DNA of 7,049 nucleotides, from positions 1 to 7,049 of the forward strand of contig JAIPFN010000033.1 in assembly GCA_021736615.1 (NCBI GenBank), written 5' to 3'. The notes beneath the pieces are model-generated. The model was not told the DNA's origin. It did not search any database and worked only from the letters and a program-made list of their open reading frames with translations. The position numbers and the translations under genes were made by a program. Positions 1-5,811 of the stretch are shown here, in pieces (the first letter of the stretch is position 1; every line of letters begins with the position of its first letter). This DNA comes from Phycisphaerae bacterium. GTDB lineage: Bacteria; Planctomycetota; Phycisphaerae; Sedimentisphaerales; Anaerohalosphaeraceae.

Positions 1-299
1 GTATCGATCAGCGTCTCGCCCTTGCTCACCGAGCTGGACTTTTTCGTGAAATCCACGATGTCGGCGCGAAGCCGGCTCGCCGCCAGCGAAAAACTGATTC
101 GCGTCCGCGTGCTGTCCTCGAAGAACATGTTGACCATAACCTTACCCCGGAGGGTCGGTGCCTTTTTGATCGAACGCGTGCTGAACTGCTCGAAACCCGC
201 CGCAGTCTCGAAAATATGCTCAAGCTCCTGCTTCGAAAGATCACGAAGTGAAAGCAGGTGTTTGCGTTTCCAGATAAATTTATTATTTCGTCTAATCAC
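1..299 (-). CDS. pyrB: Aspartate carbamoyltransferase catalytic subunit, N-terminal part (cut by left edge)
   Basis: The product joins carbamoyl phosphate to aspartate, the first committed step of pyrimidine synthesis in the cytoplasm. Ninety-nine complete codons are visible and read as the N-terminal carbamoyl-phosphate-binding domain. An opening HLLSLRDLS segment (residues 14-22) is followed by the family signature FFEDSTRTR (59-67), whose Ser63-Thr64-Arg65-Thr66 binds carbamoyl phosphate. A SSSVSKGET loop (88-96) follows, with Ser and Lys93 matching the 80s loop that reaches into the neighbouring active site. The family is usually about 300 residues, so roughly two thirds is missing beyond the window. 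I chose the GTG at 299-297 because family homology begins just after it and an AAGGC/GAAAGG purine tract lies upstream. The frame stays open further upstream through repeat DNA but has no ATG. The gene lies 211 nt downstream of pyrR on the same strand, so they are probably co-transcribed. The identity is secure; the start codon is less so. Confidence 0.93.
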   Translation of the reverse strand, partial: MIRRNNKFIWKRKHLLSLRDLSKQELEHIFETAAGFEQFSTRSIKKAPTLRGKVMVNMFFEDSTRTRISFSLAASRLRADIVDFTKKSSSVSKGETLID

Positions 300-313
300 G
301 TCCTTGAGCCTTT

Positions 314-369
314 CGCCTTTTACTTCATAATTCGATATTCCTTGTTGGATATTGGATATTCGTTTTTTG
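314..369 (+). repeat. Dispersed intergenic repeat element, copy A
   Basis: This is one of three copies of a roughly 40-58 nt element in the window. It shares with the copy at 1215-1272 an ordered series of blocks: TTTTA(A)CTTCAT, then TTCCTTGTTGG, then TTGGATATTCG followed by a T-run. It lies just upstream of the pyrB start codon and forms the left arm of the inverted repeat at 338-400. It encodes nothing recognisable. Confidence 0.7.
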
Positions 370-400
370 ACGATTTGAATATCCAATAACCAACAAGGAA
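338..400. repeat. Long inverted repeat (24-bp arms, 15-nt spacer) in the pyrR-pyrB gap
   Basis: The arm at 338-361 and the arm at 377-400 are reverse complements over 24 positions with one mismatch, separated by a 15-nt spacer at 362-376. Transcribed from the minus strand as part of a pyrR-pyrB message, this would fold into a long A/U-rich hairpin ending about 39 nt before the pyrB start codon. The arms are opposed copies of the dispersed element. There is no clean T-run right after the minus-strand hairpin, so it is not a typical intrinsic terminator. A role in RNA stability, processing or partial attenuation is possible but unproven. Confidence 0.8.
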
Positions 401-418
401 CACCCAATAACCAATAAA
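377..418 (-). repeat. Dispersed intergenic repeat element, copy B (opposite orientation)
   Basis: The reverse complement of 377-408 matches 1232-1263 at 31 of 32 positions; the only difference is TTATTGG versus TTGTTGG. An A-rich flank at 409-418 corresponds to the T-run of the other copies. It forms the right arm of the inverted repeat at 338-400. Such near-identity over noncoding DNA 850 nt apart points to a recently copied or actively maintained element. Confidence 0.8.
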
Positions 419-442
419 AAACACTCTAATCCTTTCGCCTCA

Positions 443-475
443 CCACTTACCACTTACCACTTACCACTTACCACT
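443..475. repeat. Heptamer tandem repeat CCACTTA, 4.7 copies
   Basis: Four perfect 7-bp units at 443-449, 450-456, 457-463 and 464-470 are followed by a partial CCACT at 471-475. On the minus strand, the strand transcribed with pyrR and pyrB, the unit reads TAAGTGG. Because 7 is not a multiple of 3, successive units place TAA in all three minus-strand frames. The array sits between the pyrR stop and the long inverted repeat. Confidence 0.95.
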
Positions 476-485
476 ATACATTGCC

Positions 486-520
486 CGCTTTTCGCTTTTC
501 GCTTTACGCTTTACGCTTTA
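486..520. repeat. Heptamer tandem repeat CGCTTTW, 5 copies, overlapping the pyrR stop codon
   Basis: Five contiguous 7-bp units are present: CGCTTTT twice (486-499) and then CGCTTTA three times (500-520). The minus strand reads TAAAGCG/AAAAGCG. The pyrR stop codon (513-511) and its last two sense codons (Lys, Ala) lie inside the array, so the repeat supplies the end of the gene. A related CGCTTTTTTCGCTTA stretch occurs at 1263-1277 beside the lipoprotein stop codon. Confidence 0.95.
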
Positions 521-1044
521 CTAACAACAACCTGATCAATATCATCACTCTCAACCAGGCTAACTTCGACGGATCTGTCAAGCGGCACATCGACCTTGCA
601 CGCCGAGTAGTCCGCCTGTATCGGAAGTTCTCTGTGTCCCCGGTCAACCAGCACCGCGAGCCGTATCGCCTTTGGTCTGCCCAGATCAACCAGCGCATCC
701 ATCGCCGCCCGAGTTGATCTTCCGGTGGCAAGTACATCGTCGACCAGTATGATTATCAAATCGTCGATATCAAAGTTAATCTCCGTGCTGCGAACTATCG
801 GCTGCCCCTTGCCGTGCGGGTCGTTAATATCATCGCGATACAGGGTAATATCAAGCTCTCCGCAGGGGATTTTCCGGCCAAGTTTGTCTGAAAGCAACCG
901 GCAAAGTCGTTCTCCAAGAATCTCCCCACGGCTTTTTATACCAATAACGGCGATATCCGTACCCTCAGGCGTAGCTTCAACAATACGCTCGGCAAGTTCG
1001 ATCATAGCTACATTAATCTGATCTGCGTTCAATAGTATTTCCAT
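511..1044 (-). CDS. pyrR: PyrR: pyr operon regulator / uracil phosphoribosyltransferase
   Basis: PyrR proteins have a type I phosphoribosyltransferase fold. They convert uracil plus PRPP to UMP and, in Gram-positive bacteria, bind pyr mRNA in response to UMP/UTP. The 177-residue length is normal. The PRPP-binding loop reads ILVDDVLATGRST (99-111), with the paired acidic residues D102-D103 and the TGRST phosphate loop. Other family hallmarks are the substrate-proximal IGIKSRGE (34-41), DITLYRDD (65-72), and VLVDRGHRELPIQADY (131-146). The ATG at 1044-1042 gives the expected N-terminus, and GGATGG lies about 6-11 nt upstream. pyrB follows on the same strand. The last residues KA and the stop codon are formed by a heptamer repeat, so the native tail may have been altered slightly. 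I see no long attenuator leader upstream, so RNA-binding regulation of this operon is not supported here. The enzyme family call is very secure. Confidence 0.96.
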   Translation of the reverse strand: MEILLNADQINVAMIELAERIVEATPEGTDIAVIGIKSRGEILGERLCRLLSDKLGRKIPCGELDITLYRDDINDPHGKGQPIVRSTEINFDIDDLIIILVDDVLATGRSTRAAMDALVDLGRPKAIRLAVLVDRGHRELPIQADYSACKVDVPLDRSVEVSLVESDDIDQVVVSKA

Positions 1045-1078
1045 GTCAAACCATCCATAAAATTATAAAATCCGAAGA

Positions 1079-1107
1079 AGTATACCACCCAAACCCCTAA
1101 AATGCAA
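1079..1107 (-). promoter_or_regulatory. Candidate sigma70-type promoter for pyrR-pyrB
   Basis: On the minus strand, TTGCAT (1107-1102) and TATACT (1084-1079) are separated by exactly 17 nt. The predicted start near 1072 would leave a leader of about 28 nt before the pyrR ATG. A perfect TATAAT also occurs at 1067-1062 but has no -35 partner at normal spacing. The match of the -35 box is only moderate. Confidence 0.5.
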
Positions 1108-1214
1108 TGCCAAAAAAACAAAAACCCCCAATAAAACCCGCCCAGAAGCGTGAGTGCGCAAGCACTCCGAATAAAACCCCAACAAAACAATCCCCCTTAA
1201 CAAAACAAGCACCG
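1108..1214. other. Strand-asymmetric A/C-rich gap (G/T-rich on minus strand) with a small hairpin
   Basis: The plus strand here is nearly all A and C, with runs such as CAAAAAAACAAAAACCCCC. The minus strand therefore carries several G-tracts and T-tracts downstream of the lipoprotein gene and upstream of the pyrR promoter. The one block that breaks the bias is the hairpin at 1152-1167. No open frame here resembles a protein. Its role is unknown; a transcription-end or spacer region is possible. Confidence 0.55.
1152..1167. other. Perfect 6-bp hairpin with 4-nt loop
   Basis: GAGTGC (1152-1157) and GCACTC (1162-1167) pair around the loop GCAA, a GNRA-type tetraloop if transcribed from the plus strand. 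On the minus strand the loop is TTGC. It stands about 114 nt downstream of the lipoprotein stop codon. No uninterrupted T-run follows directly on either strand, so a terminator call would be weak. Confidence 0.5.
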
Positions 1215-1272
1215 GCGTTTTTAACTTCATCATTGGGTGTTCCTTGTTGGTTGTTGGATATTCGCTTTTTTC
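1215..1272 (+). repeat. Dispersed intergenic repeat element, copy C
   Basis: Positions 1232-1263 match the reverse complement of 377-408 at 31 of 32 bases. The wider unit, from the TTTTTAACTTCAT block to the T-run after GGATATTCG, parallels the copy at 314-369. Its right end lies only about 8 nt from the stop codon of the lipoprotein gene, so it begins almost directly after that gene's coding sequence. Confidence 0.8.
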
Positions 1273-1280
1273 GCTTATGC

Positions 1281-1613
1281 CTAAAAATCTTTAAGAACCC
1301 ACCGATACCCTTTCGCCTTCATGCAACTGCTGATATCATAGGTTTGCCTTTTTCTTCTCGGGAACTCATCATCGCTCATTCGATAACTATCGTCTTCGTA
1401 CGGTGTATAAGGTCTGCCGGATAATTCAGCTTCGCGCATTGCATCAAATCTCCCGACGTTATCCCTGTACTCGGCTTTCTCAAGACACTCCCTGCTGTCC
1501 CAGTTGATCTGTCCCTCGGTCACTCCCGGTTTATACCATCCATACTTGTTACCGCTGCACCCGCAAACGAACAGCAGACTTAACAAAAGTGAAGTAAACA
1601 ATAATCGGTTCAT
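1281..1613 (-). CDS. Small predicted lipoprotein of unknown function
   Basis: The 110-residue product starts with a short basic n-region, a leucine-rich core (residues 4-16) and a lipobox V-C-G-C, which predicts cleavage before Cys19, lipidation and membrane anchoring in the periplasm. The mature part is about 92 residues, polar, and rich in Tyr, Arg and Asp/Glu. It has two further cysteines, at 43 (SRECLEKAEY) and 97 (SSCMKAKGYRW). A Cys in a first helix and a C-terminal CM..KGY segment is a layout I associate with many small uncharacterised lipoproteins; this resemblance is by eye only. I chose the ATG at 1613-1611 because AAAGGAG (1629-1623) lies 9 nt upstream. A TTG directly before it (1616-1614) is an alternative that adds one residue. 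It has its own promoter-like sequence, and a dispersed repeat abuts its 3' end. It is not clearly co-transcribed with pyrR. Confidence 0.8.
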   Translation of the reverse strand: MNRLLFTSLLLSLLFVCGCSGNKYGWYKPGVTEGQINWDSRECLEKAEYRDNVGRFDAMREAELSGRPYTPYEDDSYRMSDDEFPRRKRQTYDISSCMKAKGYRWVLKDF

Positions 1614-1622
1614 CAAATATTA

Positions 1623-1629
1623 CTCCTTT
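1623..1629 (-). promoter_or_regulatory. Ribosome binding site of the lipoprotein gene
   Basis: AAAGGAG on the minus strand lies 9 nt before the ATG at 1613 and 6 nt before the TTG at 1616. It is the clearest Shine-Dalgarno site in the window and shows that the host uses SD-led initiation for at least some genes. Confidence 0.75.
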
Positions 1630-1682
1630 CAGTTTCTTAAAATGTATAGCAGGGCTTGCATGCCGGCTATGGCATAATTACA

Positions 1683-1710
1683 AATATACCACCTCCTGAA
1701 CCTACATCAA
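1683..1710 (-). promoter_or_regulatory. Candidate promoter for the lipoprotein gene
   Basis: On the minus strand, TTGATG (1710-1705) and TATATT (1688-1683) are 16 nt apart. A TGG directly before the -10 box gives the extended -10 pattern TGnTATAAT. Initiation near 1676 would give a leader of about 60 nt. This also suggests that the lipoprotein gene is transcribed independently of the kinase gene upstream. Confidence 0.5.
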
Positions 1711-1795
1711 TGAAAATTTGAAAAAAACGATCAGATGGGGTCGCATTGCCGCAGAATCCTGTTCAAAACACAAAAATCGGTCGTTATTCAGTGTC

Positions 1796-4700
1796 TCATA
1801 AAAACGCCGGCAGGGCAATATAGAATTTGCTGCCTTTGCCTGGTTTGGATTTAAGCCAGATTTTACCGCCCAGCCGATCCATTATGCGAGTGACGATTGT
1901 AAGACCCAGGCCTTCACCGGTTACAGAGCTTTCCGGGTCTAGCCGGTGGAATATCTCGAAGATTTTTTTCTGGTGGTTCGGTGCGATACCTATGCCATTG
2001 TCCTCGACACAGTAGATGCTCATGTCTCCGTCGACCCTGCCTGATATTTTTATTATACTCTCTTTGGCGGTATCTCGATACTTTATGGCATTGCTGATAA
2101 GGTTGGTGAACACATGGTCCATCATATGGCTGTCTCCTATGCACTTTGGCAGCGAATCGACCGTGACTTTGATATTGCTTACTTTTTTCTGGTGCTCCAT
2201 TGCATCAAGTATTTCCCTGACGATCCTGTCAATATCAAGTACTTCGCTTTTTATTTCCACAGTCCCGATCCTTGAAACCTGCAGCAGACCATCCAGCAGA
2301 CTGGCCATTTTTTTGGCACCGCTGTTAATGAATTTAAGACATTCCGGTATATACTCTTTTATTACCGGTTCGATCTGCTTCGCTTTGTCGATACTTTCAG
2401 ACTGTTCTGTAAGAATCTCAAACAGACGATTGTATTCCTTTTCAAGTTCGCCGCTAAAACCCTGAATGTTTACCAGCGGCGACCGAAGATCGTGCGAAGC
2501 TGTGTAGACGATGTCCTGAAGTTCCTTGTTTTTGTATTCCAGGGATTTAACAAGCTCCTCTTGTTGCTTCTCTGCCTGCTTGCGGTCTGTGATATCTTGC
2601 GTAAAGCCAGTCCCGCGGATACATTTGCCTTTGTCGTCATACTCCAACTCCGCTTTTTCTCTAACCCATTTGACTTGGTTATCAACTACGATACGGTGTT
2701 CAATATCATAAGGTTCTCTGTTGGCAACCGAACGTTTCCATTGCTCTTCAAGATATTTACGGTCATCAGGGTAAATGCATTCCAAAAACGACTCATAAGT
2801 CAACTCGGTTCCAGGTTCGATCCCAAAAATCCGATAATTCTCGTCGGTCCAAACCAGCTCGTTTTTGATAATATCCATCTCCCATGTCCCTAGATGTCCT
2901 ATTTCTTGAGCACGTTGAAGGTAATAACGATTTCGCTCTCGCTGCTGTTCTGCCCGCTTGCGGTCGGTAATATCCAGCCCTAACCCCACAAGGTAAGCCT
3001 GCCCATCAATAACAAGACTTTTTCCGGTGAAGTAGTACGGTATCTTCTTGCCCAATTTTGTGACAAAAAGGTTCTCCATTGAGGATGACCCACTATCATA
3101 TACCTCCTGCATACGGTCTGCACAAAGATCTCTTTCTGGGCCTTCTTCAAAAAAATCAAGAGCTGTCATCTTATCCAGCTCATACTCGGAGTAACTGCTA
3201 ACTTTTGACCAATTGTCATTCCTCCGCACAAATCGAGCACTGTATTTTTCGAAAATATAGAAAAGCCCCGGCATACTTTGAACGATCGTGTCGGTGAATA
3301 TACGCTCGGCCAGTAATCTATTTTCATCCCATTTTCTATCCGTGATGTCTCGCCATACAACGTAAAGAAACTTCCGGTCTGCCAGTTCAATGGCAGTCAG
3401 GAGAACTTCCACCGGAAAGATCTCGCCATTGCATCGCTTATGGTTCCATTCAAATCGGTGACTGCCCCGCTCAAACGCGATCGACATCATCTCATCGGCT
3501 TTTTCGAATGAACTTTTCCCGTCAGGTTGATATTCCGGTGACAAATCTGAAGGATGAGTATTAAGCAAATCTTCCTCGTTAGGATAGCCGAGCATCTCGA
3601 CGGTTGCTTGATTGCAATCGATGAATTTGTTCCCTTCGATTATGAGAGTTGCGTCAGCCGATTGCTCGAATAGCGTTCTGTATTTCTTCTCACTTTCGCT
3701 CAAAGCATCTTCAAACCGCATGCGTTCGGTAATATCTCGACACGATTCGACGATATAGATTATCTCACCTGCATCGTTAAAGATTGGCGAAGCACTGATT
3801 TCTTCTACGGTCCTGTCTCCGGCAGCGTTATAGTGGGTGTGTGTTGTAGTAAACGGTTTTTTGCTTTCGATAACCATATGAAGTGGGCACGCATGCCCAT
3901 TTTTGTCACAAGGCCTGTCGCGGCCGTGCATCATCTGGTAACATGTCATTGATTCGACAAGAAGACCTGTTTCGTTTTTTTTCTGTGCAGCCCGGTTAGC
4001 CAATAAGATTTGGTAATCAGAGTCTATAACTATGATCTCATCCGGGATGCCGTCTATAACTTCTTGAAGAAAATTCCGCGATTTCTTGATTTCGTATTCA
4101 GCCTGCTTGCGTTCGGTAATATCTGTATGCGTTCCGACAATACGTAATGGAGTACCGGTACTGTCACGCTCGACAATTTTAAGTCGTGCGCGAATCCACA
4201 TCCATTCGTTATCTTTAGATTTGAACCGGTATTCCTGATCGTACTTCGATGTTTCTCCGGCAATGTAGGCATTCAGGGCCTGTTCCACCTTTACAATTTC
4301 TTCCGGGTGTAAACGTTTGGCCCATTCGTCGTATGTACTTGGGAACGCACCGGGTTCATAGCCGGCCATTGTATAGTAACGATCGTTGAAATAGATTTCA
4401 CCGGTAATATAATTCCAGTCGAGGATTCCGTCATTATTTACTGACATAACGAGATTGAGACGCTCCTGACTGCACCGAAGCTGCTTCTCAGCTCGTCGGG
4501 CTCGCATCAACCAGAAACTTACGCTCAAAAGCGCCGCTACAAGCATGCAGAATACAATAACTGTATTCCAGATAAGCGTTTTGTTTTGCTCATAGAATGA
4601 AACCGGCTTATTGATAATGACCGCCGAGTCCGGCAATTTGGAAATATCCAGTCCGAAACGGCTCATGGCTTTATAATCGAACATGATAACATTTGGAGAG

Positions 4701-5626
4701 GTTGTTACAATGTCGGGTATCTTTCCGCCTTTCAGGATGTCAAGGCATATCTTGCCCGCTATGAGTCCCTGATCCTTCGATGAAGTCATAAACCCGCCGA
4801 TTACCCCGGTTCCAAGGTAGTGGTCTTCCATTGCATAAACAGGCGCATTGGACGCTTTACTGATCATCCTGCCGCTTTTTTCATGGGAATAATACCTGCC
4901 TTGAGCGTCCCGGTTGAAGTTGCAAAGCAGAACCGCATCTTTATCTGATAATTTACCAAGTCTTTCCAGCAGGTCATCCGTATCAAGCCTGTCAAGCCAC
5001 ACTATCTCCTGAGATTCTGAAATTTCTGTAAGTTCTCGTTCAACTTCTTTACATATCGCCTGCGCCGTTACTGTCGTACCGGACACGACAACGAGCTGCG
5101 TAATTTCACCCTGAAGCTTACTTATCAGATCATATGTCCCTTTTGGGTCAAAATCTTCCACGACTCCCGATGCCTGCCCGTTAAACTTATTTAGCATGTC
5201 AGGCTGAAAATTATTGATACCGCTGAAAACTACAGGCGAGCCTTTAAATAACCTGTTGTAATAATCCGAGACAAAAGTCAGCGCATTGTTGTCGGTTACC
5301 ATAACAGCATCGAATTTTGTAGTACCATATTTCTGAGCGATAAATTCTGCGAAATAATCTGATATTTGTTCCAAAGCAATTCGTTTGGTGTCCAGAAATT
5401 CCGTATATGTCTCAATATTCGGCTGACTTGAAAGTGTTTCAATTATTCCTTCATCCTGCCCCGATGTCCATGCAAGACCATGATGGTAGGAGTGAATAAT
5501 GAGAACGTTTTTCTCACGAACAGGTGATGTTCCTTCGGCCTTTATCGAAAAAACGTAGGTTATGATCAACACAAGAATAGTTACCTGAAAAGATAATAGG
5601 TTTTTGCCGCTGTTTCTAAACAACAT
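1796..5626 (-). CDS. Membrane sensor histidine kinase: ABC-type substrate-binding sensor, five PAS/PAC modules, HisKA-HATPase_c
   Basis: This 1276-residue protein should bind a ligand outside the membrane and autophosphorylate on His. A signal/anchor segment (12-30) is followed by a periplasmic domain (about 38-340) opening with VLIIHSYHHGLAWTSGQDEG, typical of the ABC_sub_bind family found on some sensor kinases. A transmembrane helix spans about 350-374. Five PAS/PAC units follow at roughly 386-510, 515-640, 645-768, 772-895 and 900-1020, most closing in DIT[ED]RK. PAS2 carries Cys562, Cys573 and Cys580. The kinase core has the H-box ASHDLRSP with His1045, N-box Asn1175/Asn1179, G1 DNGIGI (1209-1214), F-box around 1223-1226 and G2 GEGLGL (1237-1242), so it looks catalytically intact. 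There is no receiver domain and no response regulator gene nearby, so it is an orphan here. The ATG at 5626 has AGAGG only 2 nt upstream and GGGG about 10 nt upstream, so its initiation signal is imperfect. The ligand is unknown. Confidence 0.95.
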   Translation of the reverse strand: MLFRNSGKNLLSFQVTILVLIITYVFSIKAEGTSPVREKNVLIIHSYHHGLAWTSGQDEGIIETLSSQPNIETYTEFLDTKRIALEQISDYFAEFIAQKYGTTKFDAVMVTDNNALTFVSDYYNRLFKGSPVVFSGINNFQPDMLNKFNGQASGVVEDFDPKGTYDLISKLQGEITQLVVVSGTTVTAQAICKEVERELTEISESQEIVWLDRLDTDDLLERLGKLSDKDAVLLCNFNRDAQGRYYSHEKSGRMISKASNAPVYAMEDHYLGTGVIGGFMTSSKDQGLIAGKICLDILKGGKIPDIVTTSPNVIMFDYKAMSRFGLDISKLPDSAVIINKPVSFYEQNKTLIWNTVIVFCMLVAALLSVSFWLMRARRAEKQLRCSQERLNLVMSVNNDGILDWNYITGEIYFNDRYYTMAGYEPGAFPSTYDEWAKRLHPEEIVKVEQALNAYIAGETSKYDQEYRFKSKDNEWMWIRARLKIVERDSTGTPLRIVGTHTDITERKQAEYEIKKSRNFLQEVIDGIPDEIIVIDSDYQILLANRAAQKKNETGLLVESMTCYQMMHGRDRPCDKNGHACPLHMVIESKKPFTTTHTHYNAAGDRTVEEISASPIFNDAGEIIYIVESCRDITERMRFEDALSESEKKYRTLFEQSADATLIIEGNKFIDCNQATVEMLGYPNEEDLLNTHPSDLSPEYQPDGKSSFEKADEMMSIAFERGSHRFEWNHKRCNGEIFPVEVLLTAIELADRKFLYVVWRDITDRKWDENRLLAERIFTDTIVQSMPGLFYIFEKYSARFVRRNDNWSKVSSYSEYELDKMTALDFFEEGPERDLCADRMQEVYDSGSSSMENLFVTKLGKKIPYYFTGKSLVIDGQAYLVGLGLDITDRKRAEQQRERNRYYLQRAQEIGHLGTWEMDIIKNELVWTDENYRIFGIEPGTELTYESFLECIYPDDRKYLEEQWKRSVANREPYDIEHRIVVDNQVKWVREKAELEYDDKGKCIRGTGFTQDITDRKQAEKQQEELVKSLEYKNKELQDIVYTASHDLRSPLVNIQGFSGELEKEYNRLFEILTEQSESIDKAKQIEPVIKEYIPECLKFINSGAKKMASLLDGLLQVSRIGTVEIKSEVLDIDRIVREILDAMEHQKKVSNIKVTVDSLPKCIGDSHMMDHVFTNLISNAIKYRDTAKESIIKISGRVDGDMSIYCVEDNGIGIAPNHQKKIFEIFHRLDPESSVTGEGLGLTIVTRIMDRLGGKIWLKSKPGKGSKFYIALPAFL

Positions 5627-5759
5627 TACCTCTATTCCCCATTAAATTAAGCCAGATGAATAACTTACTTTTTATCATCACATGGTCGCTCGAATACACA
5701 ACTTTTAAACTAGTAACAAAACTGACTGATAATGATCTTAGATATGCAAGAAGTTGCGT

Positions 5760-5793
5760 GGCATTTTATAATAAAATAGCCCTGGCCGCCAGG
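5760..5793. promoter_or_regulatory. Two adjoining palindromes in the kinase leader (possible operator or RNA hairpins)
   Basis: The first palindrome is CCTGG-CCG-CCAGG at 5781-5793. The second is an AT-rich one at 5760-5781: GGC and GCC flank a perfect ATTTTAT-A-ATAAAAT core (5763-5777), with one unpaired base at 5778. They lie about 12 to 45 nt downstream of the predicted kinase transcription start. That is a usual place for a repressor site or a leader hairpin. No known regulator consensus was matched. Confidence 0.45.
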
Positions 5794-5811
5794 TCGAATC
5801 CTTCATTAGAC

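Noticed and set aside
26..330. Open frames of 72 and 102 residues over the left end
   Set aside because: They are shadows of pyrB; the pyrB frame carries the FFEDSTRTR signature and an SxxKGE loop, while these read as Arg/Ser-rich nonsense.
443..520. Heptamer arrays as a CRISPR array
   Set aside because: The units are contiguous 7-mers with no spacers, so they are simple tandem repeats.
725..1021. 98-residue plus-strand frame
   Set aside because: It lies wholly antisense to pyrR and is Ser/Ile-rich with no recognisable motif.
1107..1424. 105-residue plus-strand frame beginning with a Lys/Pro-rich stretch
   Set aside because: Its first half is the A/C-rich gap and its second half is antisense to the lipoprotein gene; the start has no ribosome binding site.
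1725..1815. Possible terminator after the sensor kinase (GCCGGC with T-run at its 3' end; T7 run near 1720-1726)
   Set aside because: GCCGGC leaves no loop, and the sequence before the T7 run does not form a stable hairpin; no terminator call is justified.
3166..4272. Minus-strand frames of 72-74 residues within the kinase
   Set aside because: They are out-of-frame shadows of the PAS-coding region, which reads through without interruption for 1276 codons.
5785..5805. GGTCGAATCC resembling a tRNA T-arm
   Set aside because: The stem cannot reach 5 bp around a 7-nt loop, and no acceptor, D or anticodon arms can be found nearby.
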